Shown in pieces: positions 1 through 5,246 of a DNA stretch of 7,220 nucleotides (position 1 is its first letter; each line of letters begins with the position of its first letter). The DNA is from an uncultured Saprospiraceae bacterium (lineage in GTDB: Bacteria; Bacteroidota; Bacteroidia; Chitinophagales; Saprospiraceae): the NCBI GenBank assembly GCA_937930625.1, contig CALHBW010000274.1:1-7220 (forward strand), written 5' to 3'. The position numbers and the translations under genes were made by a program. Below the pieces are notes generated by a model. The model was not told the DNA's origin, made no database searches, and saw only the letters and a list, made by a program, of their open reading frames with translations.

Positions 1-126
1 AATTGAGAATTGAGAATGTATAATTGATAACTAATTTTATTTTATAATTTGTAATTATTTAATTTTAAGTTTTTTATGAAATAAAAAATAAATTAATTAT
101 CAACTCTCAATTATCAATTTTCAATT
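1..126. repeat. Inverted repeat of 7-bp AATTGAN units
   Basis: Bases 1-36 and the reverse complement of 91-126 match at 29 of 36 positions, around an AT-rich centre of 54 bp. Each arm is built from 7-bp units. Read outward-in, the left arm starts AATTGAG AATTGAG and includes AATTGAT. The right arm on the minus strand reads AATTGAA, AATTGAT, AATTGAG, AGTTGAT, AATTAAT. The element may continue left of the window. Short-period repeats of this flavour are familiar from intergenic DNA of Bacteroidota and cyanobacteria. No coding function is seen; a cruciform or a miniature repeat element is inference. Confidence 0.65.
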
Positions 127-261
127 TGGCGAACATATTGACTCCCCCAAATAATATTTTTATGCGACTTAAACATTGATTATTATTTATTAAAATTTTC
201 TCCCAACTAAACAGCGACAACAACACTGATTATTAAACTAAATCCGGCTATGGCACTCCCT

Positions 262-294
262 AAACCTATAAGGTCTCAAAGACCTTATAGGTTT
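262..294. repeat. Perfect 15-bp-stem hairpin upstream of gene 1
   Basis: AAACCTATAAGGTCT (262-276) is followed by a three-base CAA loop and its exact reverse complement AGACCTTATAGGTTT (280-294). The hairpin ends 50 bases before the start codon of the metallopeptidase. It is not followed by a proper T-run on the plus strand (GATTTCC follows), so it is a poor terminator in that direction. It could be a dispersed REP-like repeat, a terminator for a gene to the left, or a 5'-UTR stem of gene 1. The right arm also creates TAGGTTTG (288-295), which fits the Bacteroidota -7 consensus TAnnTTTG, but no -33 TTG partner is present. Confidence 0.85.
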
Positions 295-344
295 GATTTC
301 CAATATTTTATCTCAAAAAAATTAGTCGGAGCAAAAACCTTTCT

Positions 345-3300
345 ATGAATTTTTTAAAAACCATCTTTACACTACTTTTTATTAGTTGTGTTATTGCAGC
401 TATTGCCCAACCGAAAACGAATATCGACACATATCAGGGCTGTGCAATCGAACGAGCGACCCAAGCTATGTACAAGACATATCCCGGCTTGAAAGAGCAG
501 ATGAAAACACAACTCGAAGCACTGGCAAATCAACCACCACAACTCAAATCAGGTAGCGCACCGGGTGATGTTGTGCCTGTTGTTTTTCATATCATCCCTA
601 GCCCTTGCGGGATAGATTTTGACTTTTCGAGAGAAGAGTTGGAAATTATCATTGACCGCGTCAATACTAACTTCGCCGGACAAAACACCTATGATTATGA
701 CCAGGGCGACCCTTTTTACAATACCTTCGCAGGTGATGTAGAATTGGAATTCAGGCTTGCCGAAGTTGACCCATATGGCAATCCGACAGAAGGTATTACT
801 CGCCCGACTACTTCTATTTTTTCTTTTGACGGACTCAACCTCCAACCATCTTTGAAAGATATTGTACAGTGGAACCCTTCGCGCTACCTCAATGTGTGGG
901 TTGTGCAGGATTTGGACGGTGCTTCAGGAGTAGCACAATATCCGATTACCGCCGCCAGTCAACCGGATGTTGATGGTATTGTGATGCATTACGATTATAT
1001 GAAAGCAGGTAATCCGAATGGACGCAATGATATATTGACGCACGAAATCGGGCATTGGTTAGGTTTATTGCATACTTGGGGCGATTTTTTCTACCCCAGT
1101 TCTTGCCCGCCGGGTAATGTAGCGACCTTCTGTATTTGCGATGATTTTATTAATGACACTCCCAATTGTGACAATCAATTCCAAGCCTTAGATTGTCCTG
1201 ATAAAGTTTCGTGTAATGTAGACAGAAACACCCATAACTTTATGGACTACGGCTGCGAAGTCATGTTTACCAAAGACCAAAAACAACGCATGTGGAATAC
1301 CATTAATAATGGTATAGCTAATAGAAATCAAATAATAACCAATGATAATGACGATAGCGTTTTTATGGATGCTCATCCACAAAACAGCTTTGCCAAGTTG
1401 TATATGGATAAAGTCGTTTTCAGAGAATCTGATACCAATCCGGGTGCTATTCCCGAGACAGGCATTATCGAAATCAGAAATTGTAGTAATTGTTCTTTCT
1501 CGAATAATATCGGATTTACAACATCGGGACTGCCTCCTGCTATCTCTGTCAATATTGTCAAAATTGGCAACCAACAAGCTCAAATTAGTTTTAATGTCGA
1601 TGCGACCAATCCATACATTCACCAAAATGATGTTGAGAATATCAGCATTACCCTTAATCAAAATGCAATTATTGGTACTTCGCAAGTATTTAATAATCGC
1701 ACGATTGGCGGTCTGAAAATTGACTTCCGCCCCGAAGGTTTGACATTAGCCGGCTCACCTACCGGAACTTTTGCAGCTAACCAATTTACAGCTATTGTCT
1801 TACCTTATTTGGGAATAAGTGTTGGTTTTACCAATCGGGATGCCGTTGATGGTTCGATACGTATGTACAGCATAGGTCACACATTGGATGCTGCGGTCAC
1901 ATTCAATAATTCACCTTATGTCAGACGCTTTGGCGACAATCAAAATTTCAGTAGCTCATCCTTCCGCGAACTTACGGGGGGCAGTCCCGATGCCCCTAAT
2001 AATTTGATACTGTACCATCCACAGAATCATACAGATTGGTTAGGGCAAACCGGCTATGTTGGTATCAAATATGAACATTGTCAAACCTATTATGCATGGA
2101 TTAAAATAGAAGTAACTGCCACCAATGTCAACATTTTGGATGCAGTCATCAACCTTGATACCAACCAACCAATCATTACCGGAGAAGTCCCCATAGATTA
2201 TTGTACACCAAGCCTTACCACTAATCAAAATGGAATGCATTTTACCAATGTCACTCTGGGACAGATTAATCAGGATTCCGGCAATGGTGCCTACGAAAGT
2301 TTCGTCGGTACTTCTACCAATTTATCTACTTCCTCTGCTTATACATTGAGCCTGACCAAACCTTCAAATAACTGGTCAATGTATTGGAGAGCATGGATAG
2401 ATTATAATCAGGATTTTGATTTTGATGACCCCGGCGAACAGATTCTTGCTACGACGACTGCCAACAATACCGTTTCACAAAACTTCACCGTACCTACAGG
2501 TGCTACTGCGGGCGCGACACGCATGAGGGTTGCGATAGCTTATCAACCTACAAATTCAACACCCGACCCATGCGGCGAAAATTTCAGCTTGGGCGAAATC
2601 GAAGATTACACCGTCATCATAGGTGGCGCAGGCTGCAATGTCGGCGAAGCTTGCAATGATAATAATGTCTGTACGACCAATGATGTCTTGGATTCAAATT
2701 GTAATTGTGCAGGAACATTCCAAGATACAGATAATGACGGCATATGTGATGCCAATGATGAATGTCCCAACGACCCCAATAATAATTGCAATACACAAAA
2801 CTACTGTAGCTCACAAGGTGCTTTTACAAATTATGAATTTATTCAAAATGTAAATGTTGCAGGTATCAACAATACATCAGGTGACAATGGCGGTTATGCC
2901 GATTTCACTGCACAAACAGCAAATGTCAATGCAGGTAGTGCTTACGTCATCATGCTGACACCCGGTTTTGGTTCAGCCGGTGCCTACAACGAACACTGGA
3001 GAGTATGGATTGATTTCAATAAAGACGGCGATTTTACAGATTCGGGAGAAGAACTATTGAGTCAAAGTAGCAATGCTGCCATCACCTCAACTATTAATAT
3101 CCCTCCATCAGTATCAAGCGGTGCCACACGTATGCGAATCACCATGAATTATAGTAGTGCGGTTACATCTTGCGGTGGATTTACCTACGGCGAAGTAGAG
3201 GACTACAGCGTTAATATCGGTGGCGCATCCTGTACCGTCGGTGCAGTTTGCAATGACAATAATACATGTACAATTAATGATGTCTATGATTCAAATTGCA

Positions 3301-4634
3301 ATTGCGCGGGAGTATTCCAAGATTCGGACAATGACGGCGTATGCGATGCCAATGATGAATGTCCCAACGACCCCAATAATCTATGTAACACCTGCACCAC
3401 TGGCGCATCCTGCAATGACAATAATGCTTGTACGACCAATGATGTCTATGATTCAAATTGCAATTGCAATGGTACATTCCAAGATGCAGACGGCGACGGC
3501 GTATGTGCCGCCAATGACTGCAACGACAATAATCCTAATATCCCGACTACACCCGGTACAACTTGTAATGACGGCGATTCTAATACGAACGATGATGTCA
3601 TTCAGGCAGACGGATGTACCTGTGCAGGTACAACACCAACAGGCAGTGAATACTGCGAACCAACAGGTCTGCACCCACAAATTTATATTTCCAATGTTTC
3701 TTTAGAGCAAATCAGCAACCCCACAGGGCTTGACGGTTACGGAGATTACACCAATCAGGTTGCCAATCTATCACAAGGGGAATCCTACACCTTGAGTGTT
3801 ACGGAAAGTACGCCGTGGAGTTTTTACTGGCGTGGCTGGATAGATTACAATCAAAATAATGTATTTGATGCCAACGAACTGGTCTTGAGTGCCAATAATA
3901 CCTCCGGCACTTTCCAACAAAACATTGTCGTACCTGCCAACGCACCTATAGGTACTACACGTATGAGAATTTATTTAAAGTATTCTAACGGAGCAGCACC
4001 CGACCCCTGCGACAATATCAGCTTGGGCGAGGTCGAAGATTATACCATCAACATACAAGCCGGAGCTTCTTCTTGCAATGCCGCAGTACCTACGGCAAGT
4101 CAGATAACTAATGCCGGCAGTGTATATTGCAATTTTGCTTATGGCTACTGCAACGGACATACAGGCGACAATAAGGAATTTGAACTAACCAATCTCTCTA
4201 CGGGAAGCACAAGTACCTATGCAAGCAATACGCATTATGCCGCCTTCCCCGGTTTGAGTCAAGGCACCAATTACCGATACAGAGTCAGAATAGAATGTGG
4301 CAATACAGGCACTTATGGCGGTTGGTCGCCTTATCAAAATTTCACTACGCCATCTTGCAAATTGGCAACGGAAATTTTGAATCTCAACAACTTCCCCAAT
4401 CCATTTAGCGACCGCACGACGATTGAATTTAGTTTGCCAAATGATAGTTCCGTCACCCTACAAGTCTATGACCTCACAGGCAGGCGAGTAGCTACGCTAT
4501 TGGATGATGAATTGAAAATCGCGGGTAATCATCGTGTTATTTTCGATGGTAAAGCGCATCCTTCGGGCATGTATATATACACCATTCAGGCAGGTGAATA
4601 TACAGGTACAGGTAAAATGAATATTATGAAATAA
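345..4634 (+). CDS. Secreted M43-family zinc metallopeptidase with GEVED domains and T9SS sorting domain
   Basis: This predicted extracellular metalloprotease is complete at 1429 residues. A signal peptide covers residues 1-21 (cleavage probably after AIA, before Gln22). A short pro-segment contains Cys33, a candidate cysteine-switch residue. The catalytic domain (about 70-325) has HEIGHWLGLLH, giving zinc ligands His233, His237 and His243 and catalytic Glu234. It also has a DTPN stretch and the NFMDYG Met-turn (Met300), as in pappalysins such as ulilysin and mirolysin. Residues 326-615 are unassigned and probably beta-rich. GEVED domains lie at about 620-759, 821-958 and 1104-1237, each with a WRxWIDYN calcium-loop-like segment and G-E-[VI]-E-D-Y. 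TSP3-like DxDxDGxC linkers separate them. An FnIII-like domain (1244-1338) and a type A T9SS sorting domain (FPNPF at 1350, to the C-terminal lysine) follow. The ATG is the only start after the in-frame TGA at 294; there is no strong Shine-Dalgarno. The substrate is unknown. Confidence 0.93.
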   Translation: MNFLKTIFTLLFISCVIAAIAQPKTNIDTYQGCAIERATQAMYKTYPGLKEQMKTQLEALANQPPQLKSGSAPGDVVPVVFHIIPSPCGIDFDFSREELEIIIDRVNTNFAGQNTYDYDQGDPFYNTFAGDVELEFRLAEVDPYGNPTEGITRPTTSIFSFDGLNLQPSLKDIVQWNPSRYLNVWVVQDLDGASGVAQYPITAASQPDVDGIVMHYDYMKAGNPNGRNDILTHEIGHWLGLLHTWGDFFYPSSCPPGNVATFCICDDFINDTPNCDNQFQALDCPDKVSCNVDRNTHNFMDYGCEVMFTKDQKQRMWNTINNGIANRNQIITNDNDDSVFMDAHPQNSFAKLYMDKVVFRESDTNPGAIPETGIIEIRNCSNCSFSNNIGFTTSGLPPAISVNIVKIGNQQAQISFNVDATNPYIHQNDVENISITLNQNAIIGTSQVFNNRTIGGLKIDFRPEGLTLAGSPTGTFAANQFTAIVLPYLGISVGFTNRDAVDGSIRMYSIGHTLDAAVTFNNSPYVRRFGDNQNFSSSSFRELTGGSPDAPNNLILYHPQNHTDWLGQTGYVGIKYEHCQTYYAWIKIEVTATNVNILDAVINLDTNQPIITGEVPIDYCTPSLTTNQNGMHFTNVTLGQINQDSGNGAYESFVGTSTNLSTSSAYTLSLTKPSNNWSMYWRAWIDYNQDFDFDDPGEQILATTTANNTVSQNFTVPTGATAGATRMRVAIAYQPTNSTPDPCGENFSLGEIEDYTVIIGGAGCNVGEACNDNNVCTTNDVLDSNCNCAGTFQDTDNDGICDANDECPNDPNNNCNTQNYCSSQGAFTNYEFIQNVNVAGINNTSGDNGGYADFTAQTANVNAGSAYVIMLTPGFGSAGAYNEHWRVWIDFNKDGDFTDSGEELLSQSSNAAITSTINIPPSVSSGATRMRITMNYSSAVTSCGGFTYGEVEDYSVNIGGASCTVGAVCNDNNTCTINDVYDSNCNCAGVFQDSDNDGVCDANDECPNDPNNLCNTCTTGASCNDNNACTTNDVYDSNCNCNGTFQDADGDGVCAANDCNDNNPNIPTTPGTTCNDGDSNTNDDVIQADGCTCAGTTPTGSEYCEPTGLHPQIYISNVSLEQISNPTGLDGYGDYTNQVANLSQGESYTLSVTESTPWSFYWRGWIDYNQNNVFDANELVLSANNTSGTFQQNIVVPANAPIGTTRMRIYLKYSNGAAPDPCDNISLGEVEDYTINIQAGASSCNAAVPTASQITNAGSVYCNFAYGYCNGHTGDNKEFELTNLSTGSTSTYASNTHYAAFPGLSQGTNYRYRVRIECGNTGTYGGWSPYQNFTTPSCKLATEILNLNNFPNPFSDRTTIEFSLPNDSSVTLQVYDLTGRRVATLLDDELKIAGNHRVIFDGKAHPSGMYIYTIQAGEYTGTGKMNIMK
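2652..3503 (+). repeat. Intragenic repeats encoding Cys/Asp-rich TSP3-like linkers
   Basis: Three copies of a linker begin at 2652, 3249 and 3411 with CNDNN, continue through TND...DSNCNC and end in D-x-D-x-D-G-x-C. Copies one and two share an identical 36-base block (2748-2783 and 3345-3380, offset 597). Copies two and three share an identical 30-base block (3276-3305 and 3438-3467, offset 162). The 597-base offset equals 199 codons, the length of one GEVED-plus-linker module, so the first two modules look like a tandem duplication. The third copy is a linker-only duplication. The Asp/Asn spacing suggests calcium binding, and the cysteines suggest disulfides in the exported protein. Confidence 0.85.
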
Positions 4635-4640
4635 ATTAAC

Positions 4641-4670
4641 CGTAGAGACGCGATTAATCGCGTCTCTACG
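4641..4670. repeat. Perfect 30-bp palindrome after gene 1
   Basis: CGTAGAGACGCGATT (4641-4655) is followed directly by its exact reverse complement, with no spacer. It starts 6 bases after the stop codon of the metallopeptidase. Palindromes with a GTAGAGAC...GTCTCTAC frame are, from memory, dispersed in intergenic DNA of filamentous cyanobacteria and some Bacteroidota. A T-rich run begins only about ten bases downstream, so on its own it is a weak terminator. As RNA it would form a stable stem at the mRNA 3' end, which might protect the transcript (inference). Confidence 0.9.
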
Positions 4671-4694
4671 TGTGATTGAATTTTGTTTTTTTAT

Positions 4695-4737
4695 GGGTGT
4701 TTCGTCAATTTTCGGATTGATGGAACACCCGTTTTTT
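4695..4737 (+). terminator. Intrinsic terminator of the metallopeptidase gene
   Basis: The left arm GGGTGTTTCGTCAAT (4695-4709) pairs with ATTGATGGAACACCC (4716-4730) along 15 base pairs, two of them G-U wobbles, around a six-base loop (TTTCGG). The stem is followed by G and six T residues (4732-4737). This is a textbook rho-independent terminator, 60 bases after the stop codon. It makes co-transcription with the next gene unlikely. Confidence 0.9.
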
Positions 4738-4813
4738 GTAATAGCTATTTTTTCCAACAATATTTATCAAATTTAGTGTTCAAATAACAGCATTTTTTCT
4801 AATTTAAATTTTA

Positions 4814-4845
4814 TATTATTTTAAATTAATTAATTTAAAATAATA
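4814..4845. repeat. Perfect 32-bp A/T palindrome
   Basis: TATTATTTTAAATTAA (4814-4829) is followed directly by its exact reverse complement (4830-4845). The pairing stops at 4813/4846. All bases are A or T. It could be a cruciform-prone site, a nucleoid-protein or regulator binding site, or chance in A/T-only DNA, although sixteen consecutive matched pairs is more than such a short stretch would usually give. Confidence 0.85.
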
Positions 4846-5081
4846 ATTAATATTTTTTATAAAATACTTTTAACCAATTATTTATTTAAATTTATTTATA
4901 ATAAACTAAAAAAACAATACAATTTCAACACGACAAAACACCAAAAAATTACCTTTCTAACACCAACTTTTCCCTGCATCTTTACACCATCAAATAGAAC
5001 AAGTATTCACACGCTCTCCAACAAAATTCCGACATCCACACCGATAAATTTCCATGCTGATTTCACACTTTATTTACGATA

Positions 5082-5235
5082 ATGAGTAGATGAATAAATG
5101 ACGAAATATTGAGTAAAACGAAATCCCGTACTTGATTTGGAAAGTAAATATTTTCCTTCTCAAACCACTCATTTATTCATTGAAACATTATTGCATTTTA
5201 AATCTACTCATTTGTTCATTTAATCATCTACTCAT
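5082..5235. repeat. Inverted array of 8-bp ATGANNAN units
   Basis: On the plus strand, ATGAGTAG, ATGAATAA and ATGACGAA run in phase at 5082-5105. On the minus strand, ATGAGTAG, ATGATTAA, ATGAACAA and ATGAGTAG run in phase from 5235 back to 5204, and ATGAATAA with ATGAGTGG occupy 5180 back to 5165. The outer 20 bases (5082-5101 and 5216-5235) are inverted copies with one mismatch. The CTCATTTRTTCATT segments at 5168-5181 and 5207-5220 are direct repeats. The array ends 11 bases before the next start codon, so it makes up most of that gene's leader. Confidence 0.7.
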
Positions 5236-5246
5236 CATACTTCGCT

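Larger units (their letters stand above)
1..344. other. Non-coding leader region upstream of the metallopeptidase
   Basis: No credible gene is visible in this AT-rich stretch. It holds an inverted repeat of AATTGAN heptamers at 1-126, a short direct repeat (172-185 and 222-235, AACAYTGATTATTA, 13 of 14 identical), and a perfect hairpin at 262-294. The reading frame of the following gene is closed by a TGA at 294-296, so the gene cannot begin further upstream. Any gene to the left lies outside the window. Confidence 0.7.
4738..5246. other. Intergenic region without a recognisable gene
   Basis: From 4738 to about 4915 the DNA is almost pure A/T and includes a perfect 32-bp palindrome. From about 4921 to 5040 the plus strand is C-rich and G-poor (38 C against 6 G in 120 bases). 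One reading frame is open through this part up to a TAA near 5082, but it has no ATG start and no recognisable protein. From 5082 to 5235 there is an inverted array of octamers. No exact TAnnTTTG -7 box was found; the promoter of gene 2 must lie in here but I cannot place it. Confidence 0.6.

Noticed and set aside
288..295. TAGGTTTG as a -7 promoter element for gene 1
   Set aside because: It fits TAnnTTTG exactly, but there is no TTG-type -33 element at the expected distance and the match falls inside the right arm of the hairpin, so chance is likely.
328..331. GGAG as a Shine-Dalgarno sequence for gene 1
   Set aside because: It lies 13 bases from the ATG, longer than the usual spacing, and Bacteroidota genes rarely depend on this signal.
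387..389. Cys15 of the gene 1 signal peptide as a lipobox cysteine
   Set aside because: The preceding residues FIS do not fit the lipobox at -3, and the T9SS sorting domain together with the downstream AIA-Q cleavage site fits signal peptidase I.
1188..1685. 165-codon open frame on the minus strand within gene 1
   Set aside because: It is antisense to the peptidase domain and its downstream region; the plus-strand frame has conserved catalytic motifs and the minus-strand product resembles nothing.
2652..3503. Repeats considered as a CRISPR array
   Set aside because: They are in frame, encode Cys/Asp-rich linkers, and have irregular offsets of 597 and 162 bases, unlike a repeat-spacer array.
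4909..5084. Possible small gene in the C-rich intergenic tract
   Set aside because: The frame is open but has no ATG and no recognisable protein features.
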